Assembly: GCF_900699765.1 (NCBI RefSeq)
Contig: NZ_CAADHO010000008.1
Coordinates: 124,001-188,000 of the forward strand
DNA from: Desulfoluna butyratoxydans
Lineage (GTDB): Bacteria; Desulfobacterota; Desulfobacteria; Desulfobacterales; Desulfolunaceae
DNA length: 64,000 nt
Reading direction: 5' to 3'
Every line of letters starts with the position of its first letter. Within the stretch, counting starts at the first letter, position 1. A program made the translations under genes and the position numbers. This document shows, one piece after another, positions 52,788 through 60,394 of this stretch. Below the pieces are notes generated by a model that searched no databases, was not told the origin of the DNA, and saw only the letters and a list, made by a program, of their open reading frames with translations.

Positions 52788-53951
52788 ATGCTCAAAGCAG
52801 CCATCCTGTCCATCTCGTTACTGACCATCATGGCAAGCGCGGCCATATCCCCTGCCCTGGGGATCATTGCCGCGGCATTTCCCCATGCAGATGCCATGCT
52901 TATCCGGCTCATCGTAACCCTGCCCTCCATGACCATCATCCCGGCATCCATTCTATCCGCAAGGCTCACACGGGTCCTGAAAAAGCGGACCATCCTGTTC
53001 CTGGGCCTTGCCCTTTACATGGCCGGCGGCGTCGGCGGTGGCCTGGTGTCGCGCATGGACCTGATCCTGTGGATGCGAGGCCTCCTGGGAATCGGTGTGG
53101 GGCTCCTCATGCCGGTATCCACCGCCCTGGTCTCCGATTTCTTCAAAGGCGAAGAGGCCGCCAAGATGACCGGATGGGTCACGGCCTCCAACAACCTTGG
53201 GGGCATCATCGCCGTGATCCTCTCCGGGTGGCTCGCCTCCTTCTGCTGGCGATACTCCTTTTTCGTCTACTTCCTAGCCCTGGTGGCCGCCTTCTTTGTG
53301 GCATGTTTCCTCCCGGAGCCCGAACGGCAGGCGCATATCCAGAAGAAGGGGGACAAACTGCCCTCCGTCACCTACCTTGCCGCAGGCGCAGCCTTTGCCA
53401 TGATGACCCTTTTTTACGTCCTTCCCACCAACATCGCCCTGTTTATAAAGGAGAGCGGCTTGGGGAATGCGAAGACCGCCGGCCTGGCACTGGCCCTTGT
53501 GACAGGCTTTGCCTTTGTCTCCGGGTCCCTCTTCGCCAAAACCAAAGGGGTCTTGAACCACCTCATGGCCCCCGTCCAGATGGGCCTCATGGGGACAGGG
53601 TTCTTCCTGCTCTCCGGCTCGCCCACCCTTCCCCTTGTCTTTTTTGCGGTCTCCCTCATCGGCGCAAGCTTCGGGAACCTCTATCCCATGATCCTCCTCA
53701 TGGTGGTCCACGGCGTTCCAAAGGCGCAGAACACCAAAGCCATGGCCATGGTCAGCATCTTTCTCTTTTCCGGCCAGTTCTTCTCCCCTCTGTTCTTCAG
53801 AGCCCTTGAGGGCCTGACACCGTCCCCGGGTATTTCCACCATCTTCGGATGTGCCGCAGGCTTTGCAGGGGCCGCTGCCCTGGTGTTTCTCCTGAAGGCC
53901 CTTCGGGACATGCGCAGCCACGTGACCGCCGGCGGCCCTCAGCACCCGTAA
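52788..53951 (+). CDS. MFS transporter, probable metallophore efflux or uptake
   Basis: A 387-residue major facilitator with about 12 membrane segments. The first cytoplasmic loop has LSARLTRVLKKRTILFLGL (motif A region). GLLGIGVGLLMPVSTALVSDFF and GWVTASNNLGGIIAVILSGWLA are typical of drug or siderophore efflux MFS proteins. AAAGGAG precedes the start. Its place after the ABC pair parallels YbtX in the yersiniabactin locus and many siderophore exporters. Export of the newly made metallophore is the most likely role; the direction is not shown by the sequence. Confidence 0.82.
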   Translation: MLKAAILSISLLTIMASAAISPALGIIAAAFPHADAMLIRLIVTLPSMTIIPASILSARLTRVLKKRTILFLGLALYMAGGVGGGLVSRMDLILWMRGLLGIGVGLLMPVSTALVSDFFKGEEAAKMTGWVTASNNLGGIIAVILSGWLASFCWRYSFFVYFLALVAAFFVACFLPEPERQAHIQKKGDKLPSVTYLAAGAAFAMMTLFYVLPTNIALFIKESGLGNAKTAGLALALVTGFAFVSGSLFAKTKGVLNHLMAPVQMGLMGTGFFLLSGSPTLPLVFFAVSLIGASFGNLYPMILLMVVHGVPKAQNTKAMAMVSIFLFSGQFFSPLFFRALEGLTPSPGISTIFGCAAGFAGAAALVFLLKALRDMRSHVTAGGPQHP

Positions 53952-54144
53952 CCCGAGCATGAAACATCCGCCCGCACCGTAGCTGCCGGGGGCAAAAATA
54001 CCCCCGCAAGGTGTTTGGATACCCCAAGGCGACATATCAGGGCACCGCGTGTTGACGGGCATTTTTTCTACCTGCTAAGACTCTTTCTTCATCAAACTTC
54101 GTCAACCCTAATTTTCTTTAGTTTGCAAAACCCAAGGTGACAAC
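53952..54144. other. Intergenic region upstream of the LolA/barrel/MMPL operon
   Basis: It contains a weak hairpin (CGGGGG 53987-53992 with CCCCCG 54001-54006), a weak box-like sequence GTTTGGATACCCCAAG (54013-54028, 10 of 16 matches to copy 4), and a promoter candidate: TTGACG (54052-54057), 18 bp, TAAGAC (54076-54081). Confidence 0.4.
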
Positions 54145-54948
54145 ATGAACAGACGCTGCGTCAGACAACTTTCGATCCCCCTTTGCACTCTCCTTATGGG
54201 CATGTTTTTTTCAGTGTCCTGGGTCCATGCCCAGGATGTTTCGGGCAGGGACATCATGGTCATGGTGGATGAGCGCCCCGACGGGGACGACCGCATCTCC
54301 GAGCTCTCCATGACCCTCATCAACCGAAGGGGGCGCCAGCGTATCCGCCAGGTTGTCTCCTGGCGCAAAGATTACGGCAAAGACACCCGAAAGCTCATGC
54401 GTTTCAAAAAGCCCGCAGATGTGGCGGGCACCGCCTTTCTCAGCTGGGACTACGACGACCCGGACAAGGACGACGACAGGTGGCTCTACATGCCTGCCTT
54501 GAGAAACACGCGCCGCATCAGCGGAGAGGCCACCAATGACTACTTCATGGGAACCGATTTTACCTATGACGACATGGGGGATCGCAACGTGGACGAGGAC
54601 ACCCACCGCCTCCTCAGGGAGGAGGCCCTGGAAGGGGTTGACTGCTGGGTGGTGGAGTCTGTGCCCGTGGATCCCACCGACATGTACACAAAAAAAATCA
54701 ACTGGATCGACAAGGAAAAAGACCTGCCCCTGAAGACAGATTACTACGACAAGGACGGGCACTTAAAAACGTACACCGTGGACACCGTGGAAAAGATCGG
54801 AGGGTTTTGGACCGTCACGGCCATGCGCATGGAAAACAACGTGGAGCACCACACAACCCTCATGACCTTTCGGGATGTGCGCTATGACACCGGATTGAAA
54901 GACAGCCAGTTCAAGGTCAACGCCCTGACCCGGGGGCTGCGTCGATGA
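54145..54948 (+). CDS. LolA-like outer-membrane lipoprotein-sorting family protein
   Basis: A 267-residue exported protein: the signal peptide (PLCTLLMGMFFSVSWVHAQD) is followed by a LolA-fold domain of the type annotated as uncharacterised outer-membrane lipoprotein-sorting protein. Landmarks are KLMRFKKPADVAGTAFLSWDYDD, WLYMPALRNTRRISG and FMGTDFTYDDM. Proteins of this class are usually encoded beside an MMPL/RND transporter and a beta-barrel, as here, and are thought to carry lipids or hydrophobic products across the periplasm. The start follows AAGGTG, and the last codons overlap the next gene by four bases. Confidence 0.83.
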   Translation: MNRRCVRQLSIPLCTLLMGMFFSVSWVHAQDVSGRDIMVMVDERPDGDDRISELSMTLINRRGRQRIRQVVSWRKDYGKDTRKLMRFKKPADVAGTAFLSWDYDDPDKDDDRWLYMPALRNTRRISGEATNDYFMGTDFTYDDMGDRNVDEDTHRLLREEALEGVDCWVVESVPVDPTDMYTKKINWIDKEKDLPLKTDYYDKDGHLKTYTVDTVEKIGGFWTVTAMRMENNVEHHTTLMTFRDVRYDTGLKDSQFKVNALTRGLRR

Positions 54949-56144
54949 GGGTCGTGCCCCTGGCCGCAGCCGCCTGTGCTCTCCTGCTGGCCGCCACATG
55001 GGCAGGGGCAGAGCAGCTGCCCTTTGCAGGGTACCTGGAGACCCGCCATGCCGTGCAGGTAAAATCCCCCCACGAATTCCTTGCCTCGGAGACGCGGCTG
55101 AGGCTGGAAACCGAGGGCAGCCGGGACGACGCCGCCTTTTTCGCATCCATCAACGCCTCGGAGAACCACATTGATGAGGAGTCTTCGGAGGTAACCCTCC
55201 ACGAAGGATACGTGGACTACGCAGGGGATGGCTGGGATGTCCGTGCAGGACGACAGATCATCATCTGGGGCAACTCCGACGGCCTCCAGGTAACCGATGT
55301 TCTCTGCCCCTCGGACTTAACCGAATACGCCACCCGGGACCTGGATGAGGTCCGCATGCCCATCGACGCCGTAAATCTCCGGTATACGGGTTCGGGTGAT
55401 CTCACCATAGAAACCGTCCTGATTCCCTTTTTCGAGCCGGCGAAGCTCCCCGAAGCGGACAGCCCATGGCGCGTGGGCACAGGTCCCGACCCCACCCCCA
55501 CCGAGCCGGACAACACGCTCGAAAATGGCGAAGTGGGGGTTCGGGCGAGCTGGTTCCTTCCCGGGGTAGACCTCACCTTTTCCTGGGCCCGCCTCTGGAA
55601 CGACCTCCCCGCTCAGGTCGCCGCAGACACTGACCCCGAGCCTTTAGGCTATCGCCGCACCTCCTTTGCGGGCACCACCGTCTCGGTGCCCCTGGGCTCC
55701 CTTGTAATCAGGGGGGAGGCGGCCTGGTTCTCCAGTGCCTCCTTTCCATCGGCAGAGCAAGGGGCGCCGGATATAGAAAAGCCCCTGATCAAGGCCATTG
55801 CAGGCTGCGACTGGTACCCGGGGGAGAACTGGACCTTCACCGTCCAGGCCCTGGGGGAACACATTGTGCGCCACAACGGGGACACCACCCAGGACGAAGA
55901 CCGGGGCCTTGTCACCCTCAGGGTGGCCAAAAAGCTGTTCCGGGAAAAGCTGGAACTCTCGGACATGGGCTACGTCACCCTCAACGACGGAGACCTCTTT
56001 AACCGTTTTGAAGCGGACGTTGAGATCACCGACGGATTTCACGCCATGGCCGGCGCAGATATCTTTGCAGGCACCCGAAGCGGCATCTACGGTCGGTACA
56101 AAGACAACACCCAGGTCTGGGTCAAAGCCAAGTACAGTTTCTAA
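54945..56144 (+). CDS. Outer-membrane beta-barrel protein (DUF1302-like)
   Basis: A 399-residue predicted barrel. A signal peptide (LAAAACALLLAATWAGAEQ) precedes alternating amphipathic strands. The block WDVRAGRQIIIWGNSDGLQVTDVL is typical of DUF1302-type proteins, and the chain ends with aromatic KAKYSF for BAM insertion. ATG 54945 overlaps the upstream stop. Together with the LolA-like and MMPL neighbours it may form an outer-membrane exit for a hydrophobic molecule. The family assignment is moderate and the function inferred. Confidence 0.72.
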   Translation: MRVVPLAAAACALLLAATWAGAEQLPFAGYLETRHAVQVKSPHEFLASETRLRLETEGSRDDAAFFASINASENHIDEESSEVTLHEGYVDYAGDGWDVRAGRQIIIWGNSDGLQVTDVLCPSDLTEYATRDLDEVRMPIDAVNLRYTGSGDLTIETVLIPFFEPAKLPEADSPWRVGTGPDPTPTEPDNTLENGEVGVRASWFLPGVDLTFSWARLWNDLPAQVAADTDPEPLGYRRTSFAGTTVSVPLGSLVIRGEAAWFSSASFPSAEQGAPDIEKPLIKAIAGCDWYPGENWTFTVQALGEHIVRHNGDTTQDEDRGLVTLRVAKKLFREKLELSDMGYVTLNDGDLFNRFEADVEITDGFHAMAGADIFAGTRSGIYGRYKDNTQVWVKAKYSF

Positions 56145-56165
56145 CTCACCTCAGGAGATTATCCC

Positions 56166-58586
56166 ATGCTCAACCTTATCAAGATCAACCACGCGTTCCA
56201 CCGCATGGCGGAGACAATCCTCCGCCTGAGGTGGGTCAGCATCCTTCTTTTTTTCCTCATCACAGGGCTTTGCGTCACCGGCATGAAGCACATCCGGTTC
56301 GACACCTCCTGGGACAACTGGTTCCTGGAAAACGATCCCATGAAAATTGCCGACGACGAGTTCAAATCCATCTTCGGCAACAACGAATACGTGGCCGTCC
56401 TCGTGGAGGTGGATGATGTGTTCACCCCGGAGGTGCTCACCGCCATCCGGCAACTCGGGGCAGAGCTCAAGGCCAGAGTGCCCTTCTCCGACGATGTGCT
56501 CTCCATCACCGACTGCGAGTTTACCGAAGGCAACGACGTGGGCCTGTCCATCTCCGACCTGGTCCCCGATCCGGTTCCCCAGAGCCCTGAAGAGCTTGAT
56601 GTCATCCGCGCCAAGGCCCTGTCCCGGGATCTTTTTGTCAACCGCATCGTCTCCGACGACTCGCGCCAGACCTGGATCCTCCTGCGCATGAAGACCTACC
56701 CCGAAAAGTGGCGAAACGCTGAAAATGTGGGCCCGGACATCGCTGCCGGGGAGGTGGCCAGCCGGATCATCACCCAGGAAAAATACAAAATCCTCAACCC
56801 CAGGGGGGCGGGCCTGCCCCACCTTGCCTTTGACAAAACCGCCTTTTTCAAAAAAGAGACCGCCCGGAACATGCGCCTGTCCATCATTGCCACGGTCATC
56901 GTCCTGGCCCTGGCCATCCGGACCGTCACCGGCGTGGTGCTCCCCATGCTCATGGCCTTTTCCGCCTTTGTCATCACCTTCGGTATCCAGGGATACCTCG
57001 GCACAAAAATCGACCCCTCCATGATCCTGGTTCCCGTCTACTTAGGGCTCGCCGTGGCCATCGGCTATGCCATTCACCTCTTCGGGTTCTTCAACCGCCA
57101 CTTTGCCGAAACCGGCAACCGGAAAGAGTCGGTGCTCTTTGCCGTGTCAGAGTGCGGCTGGCCGGTCTTTTTCACCGCCCTGACCACCATGGGCGCCCTG
57201 CTCTCCTTCCACTTTGTCCCGGTCCGTACCATCCGATGGGTGGGGTCCACGGCCTCGGCCCTGGTGGCCGTCACCTTTGTTCTCACCCTCTTCCTCGTGC
57301 CGTCGGTACTGAGCTTCGGAAAAGACCGAAAGCCCAAGGCCAGGCGCGCCCACCACCACACCACCGGACTTCTGGAGGTCCTCAGTCACAGGGTGCTTGC
57401 GCGTCCCACCACAACGGCTGCCGTGTTCATGACGCTTTTTCTCCTGTGTGCCGCAGGCATCTCCCGGTTCGAGGTCTCCTTTGACATCATCAAAAGCTTC
57501 GGCCTGAAAATTCCCTACGTGGCCAAAATCCATCATGTGGCCAACTCCAAGGTGGGCTCCCTCTACTCCTACGACCTCACCGTCACCTTCCCCGAAGCCG
57601 GCGATGCCAAGCTGCCGGCCAATCTGGAGACCTTTGCGGAGCTGATCCGGGAGGCCGAGGGGTACGAACTCACCAAGCGGGTCACCTCCCTCATCCCCAT
57701 CATCAAGGACATGAACCGGTCCCTCCACAGCGGGGACGACGCCTTCCACACCATCCCGGAAAACCGGCAGATGGTGGCCCAGCTACTCCTGCTCTATGAA
57801 AACGCAGGCGGGGCCGAAGCGGAAAAATGGGTGGACTACGACTACCAGCGCCTGCGCATGCAGATCGAAATGGGGGATTACAACTCCGCAAAGGCCAAGC
57901 GGGAACTCGAATCCCTCAAGGCCCATGCCCAGACCCTCTTTCCCCATGCCACCATCGGCCTGGCCGGTTCCATCGCCAAGTTCACCTTCATGCAGGCCAT
58001 CGTCTCCAGCGGCCAGCTCATCTCCTTTGCCATCGCCCTGGGCGTGGTGACCCTTCTCATGATGCTGGTCTTCGGCAGCGTAAAAATCGGCCTCATTGCC
58101 ATGATCCCCAACATCGCCCCGGCCCTTGCCATCGGCGGGCTCATGGGATGGGGAGACATTCCCCTGGACATGATGACCATCACCATCATGCCCATGCTTC
58201 TGGGCCTTGCCGTGGACGACACCATTCACTTCATCAACCACTGCCGCCTGGAGTTCCAGAGGACCGGCAACTACGACACAAGCATCCGCCGCACCTTCAA
58301 CACCATCGGGGTGGCCATCTGCATGACCTCGGTGATCATCACCGCCAACTTTTCGGTCTATACCACCTCGGTGGCCAAGGTCTACGTGCACCTGGGGCTC
58401 CTGACGGGCATCGGCATCCTCACGGCCCTGGCCGCAGACCTCTTTGTCACCCCGGCCCTTTTGCTGTGGACAAAACCCTTCGGCAAAGAGCGACAGCCCC
58501 TTGACGCCAAGGCCGAGAAGGCTCCCGATGTTCGCGCTCCAGGTGGGGCGCCTGTGCTGACGGGCTGCGCCCGTGAAACCCGGTAA
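56166..58586 (+). CDS. MMPL/RND-superfamily exporter
   Basis: An 806-residue RND protein of the MMPL/HpnN group with two repeats, each one membrane helix, a large periplasmic domain and five more helices. The first half has MKHIRFDTSWDNWF and the TM block IDPSMILVPVYLGLAVAIGYAIH; the second has IPLDMMTITIMPMLLGLAVDDTIHF, with the Asp pair used in proton coupling. AGGAG precedes the start. It completes a three-gene unit with the LolA-like and barrel genes. Export of lipids, or possibly of the fatty-acylated metallophore, is an inference. Confidence 0.87.
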   Translation: MLNLIKINHAFHRMAETILRLRWVSILLFFLITGLCVTGMKHIRFDTSWDNWFLENDPMKIADDEFKSIFGNNEYVAVLVEVDDVFTPEVLTAIRQLGAELKARVPFSDDVLSITDCEFTEGNDVGLSISDLVPDPVPQSPEELDVIRAKALSRDLFVNRIVSDDSRQTWILLRMKTYPEKWRNAENVGPDIAAGEVASRIITQEKYKILNPRGAGLPHLAFDKTAFFKKETARNMRLSIIATVIVLALAIRTVTGVVLPMLMAFSAFVITFGIQGYLGTKIDPSMILVPVYLGLAVAIGYAIHLFGFFNRHFAETGNRKESVLFAVSECGWPVFFTALTTMGALLSFHFVPVRTIRWVGSTASALVAVTFVLTLFLVPSVLSFGKDRKPKARRAHHHTTGLLEVLSHRVLARPTTTAAVFMTLFLLCAAGISRFEVSFDIIKSFGLKIPYVAKIHHVANSKVGSLYSYDLTVTFPEAGDAKLPANLETFAELIREAEGYELTKRVTSLIPIIKDMNRSLHSGDDAFHTIPENRQMVAQLLLLYENAGGAEAEKWVDYDYQRLRMQIEMGDYNSAKAKRELESLKAHAQTLFPHATIGLAGSIAKFTFMQAIVSSGQLISFAIALGVVTLLMMLVFGSVKIGLIAMIPNIAPALAIGGLMGWGDIPLDMMTITIMPMLLGLAVDDTIHFINHCRLEFQRTGNYDTSIRRTFNTIGVAICMTSVIITANFSVYTTSVAKVYVHLGLLTGIGILTALAADLFVTPALLLWTKPFGKERQPLDAKAEKAPDVRAPGGAPVLTGCARETR

Positions 58587-58600
58587 TCAACGCTCGAGGT

Positions 58601-58735
58601 GCCTCCGGCGGTCCTGCCGTGGGCTAACCATCCAAAACGGTTAACAAACAAATTCACAAAAACAGATACGGGCCAGTCAACATCACATTCGCAACCTGCT
58701 TTCGAGGTGGCCCACCTCGCCGCCGGAGGCAGGTT
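58601..58735 (+). repeat. Diverged copies of the intergenic repeat
   Basis: The core GCCTCCGGCGGTCCTGCCGT (58601-58620) is followed by a module copy at 58697-58730 (four differences from 11527-11560). The latter is flanked by AACCTGC and GCAGGTT, which form an outer stem. Confidence 0.6.
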
Positions 58736-58769
58736 TCGACCAAACCATGGCCATGAAAGGAACTCCGAT

Positions 58770-59102
58770 ATGACGTTTCGATCCATTCTTCTTGCATGGG
58801 TTCTGGCGCTCTGCCTTGCTGCCACCGCCTCGGCCCATACCCTGTTCATGTCCGTCTACGACAACGAAGACGGCACGGTCACCGTGGAGGGGGTCTTTTC
58901 CACCGGCTCCGCTGCCTCGGCCGTTGAAATCCGACTTGAAGACCCCAGCGGAAAGGTTCTCTTAAAAAAACAACTCGACGAATTGGGGGAGTACACCTTC
59001 GCCCAGCCGTCGGGAGCCTACGACATCGTTCTGGATGCCGGGCCCGGTCATATCGTCCGGGAAGCCGGCCCGGAAAAGCCCAAGGACAAACACGCTAAAT
59101 GA
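58770..59102 (+). CDS. Small exported protein, transthyretin-like fold possible
   Basis: A 110-residue exported protein. ATG 58770 follows AAAGGAACTCCGAT and starts a clean signal peptide (MTFRSILLAWVLALCLAATASAH). Frame extension to 58599 would run through the repeat and is rejected. The mature part starts HTLFMSVYDNEDGTVTVEGVF and looks like a small beta-sandwich of the carboxypeptidase-regulatory/DUF4198-related type. The mature N-terminal His could bind metal. It overlaps the following DUF4198-like gene region and precedes feoAB, so a role in metal handling is likely but unproven. Confidence 0.7.
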   Translation: MTFRSILLAWVLALCLAATASAHTLFMSVYDNEDGTVTVEGVFSTGSAASAVEIRLEDPSGKVLLKKQLDELGEYTFAQPSGAYDIVLDAGPGHIVREAGPEKPKDKHAK

Positions 59103-59110
59103 GGTACCCC

Positions 59111-60004
59111 ATGAAAAAACAACTGGCGATCATCGCCACCGCAGCAGCCACCCTTCTCATCAGCGCCAACGCCATGGCCCACTCCCTGTGGGTCAATCTG
59201 GACAGTTCGTTTACCCACCCGCCGGGCCATGCGTTGTCCTCCATCGGCTGGGGTCACACCATGCCCCTGGACGATTTTCTGACATCAGACTGGGGAAATG
59301 TGGAGATTGGCCGGTATGTTCTCATCAGCCCCGATGCCAAGGAAACGGAGCTTCCCCTTCCGGTCATCAAAAAAGAGAAGGCAACCCGCAGCAACGGTGG
59401 CATGGACCTGGAGGGCGGGGACCTGGGCCTCCGCAAGTTCACCCTCACCGACAAAACGGAAAAAGGGACCTGGCAGGTGGTCACCGATTCCAAGATCACC
59501 TATTTTTCTCAGTACGTGGACAAAAAGGGCAAGGTGAACATGGCCACCAAGCCCATGGACAGAATCCGTGGCGCCGCCTCCTTCAACTTCAGCGCCCGCT
59601 ACAAGGCAGAAGCAAAATCATACATGACGGTCGGCCAGTGGAGCCAGCCCGGAAAGGCCGGGCACGAGCTGGAGATCACCCCCACCTGCGACCTTTCAAA
59701 TGTCCGCGTCGGCGACCTTGTCACCTTTGAGGTCACCCTTAAGGGGAAGAAACTCAACTGCGACATGGACGGCATGAACATCCTGAATGCCAGCAGCAAC
59801 GCCTTCGGAGGGCCCGACCACTTCTGCCTCGCCTCCAACATCATGGACGGTAAGGCCCAGTTCCGCATCCCCGCGGCCGGAGCCTGGCGCATCAGCACCA
59901 TGGTGCGCAAGGAAGTCACCGCCGACAATGAGCTCAAGGACCTGCAAGGCAAATGCACCACGGTCTACTACAGCTCCACCCTGACCTTGAAGGCCAAGCC
60001 TTAA
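59111..60004 (+). CDS. DUF4198-type periplasmic protein
   Basis: A 297-residue exported protein with an N-terminal signal peptide ending AMAHSLWVNLD. The mature His-Ser-Leu-Trp start and the following beta-sandwich are characteristic of DUF4198 proteins, often found with TonB, nickel/cobalt or iron uptake genes. ATG 59111 follows GAGG six bases upstream and is preferred to ATG 59099. A second domain (about 185-297) has a Cys/Asp-rich region (LNCDMDGMNI, CLASNIMDG). The pair with the small protein before it and feoAB after it suggests a periplasmic metal chaperone. That role is inference. Confidence 0.75.
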   Translation: MKKQLAIIATAAATLLISANAMAHSLWVNLDSSFTHPPGHALSSIGWGHTMPLDDFLTSDWGNVEIGRYVLISPDAKETELPLPVIKKEKATRSNGGMDLEGGDLGLRKFTLTDKTEKGTWQVVTDSKITYFSQYVDKKGKVNMATKPMDRIRGAASFNFSARYKAEAKSYMTVGQWSQPGKAGHELEITPTCDLSNVRVGDLVTFEVTLKGKKLNCDMDGMNILNASSNAFGGPDHFCLASNIMDGKAQFRIPAAGAWRISTMVRKEVTADNELKDLQGKCTTVYYSSTLTLKAKP

Positions 60005-60038
60005 GGGGCGGTACAAAAATCAACCTTACAAAAGCGAT

Positions 60039-60122
60039 GCCTCCGGCGGCAAGGTGAGCCACCTTGAAAGCTGGTTGCCGCTGCGCTTTACCCCTCGCTT
60101 CTCGGGTTAAAGTGCAGCGGCA
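60039..60122 (-). repeat. Composite intergenic repeat, inverted full copy
   Basis: Positions 60039-60072 are the exact reverse complement of 11527-11560. They are followed by a stem-loop (arms about 60076-60093 and 60104-60122, one bulge and one mismatch). It lies between the DUF4198 gene and feoA. Confidence 0.75.
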
Positions 60123-60169
60123 TTTAGTCGTAAGGTGTGTATTTATTTTTTTTTATTTGGAGCATTCGT

Positions 60170-60394
60170 ATGAACCTGAACGACATCCCGCCCGGGGAAA
60201 CCGGCCGGGTAACCACCATCACGGCATCGGGCATGCTGGACAGGCGCCTTGCGGGCATCGGTATCTGCCGGGGTGCGGTGATCAAAGTAATCCGAAGCGC
60301 CCCCTTAAAGGACCCCATCGAAATTGAAGTAGAAGGCTGTTACCTGAGCATCAGAAGACGGGAAGCCACCTGCGTAGGAATGGAAAAGACATGA
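60170..60394 (+). CDS. feoA: Ferrous iron transport protein A
   Basis: A 74-residue SH3-like FeoA protein that assists FeoB. MNLNDIPPGETGRVTTI, ASGMLDRRLAGIGICRGAVIKVI and the C-terminal LSIRRREATCV cover the whole family. ATG 60170 has GGAG seven bases upstream; the in-frame ATG at 60137 is too far upstream. The stop overlaps the feoB start by four bases. Confidence 0.93.
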   Translation: MNLNDIPPGETGRVTTITASGMLDRRLAGIGICRGAVIKVIRSAPLKDPIEIEVEGCYLSIRRREATCVGMEKT

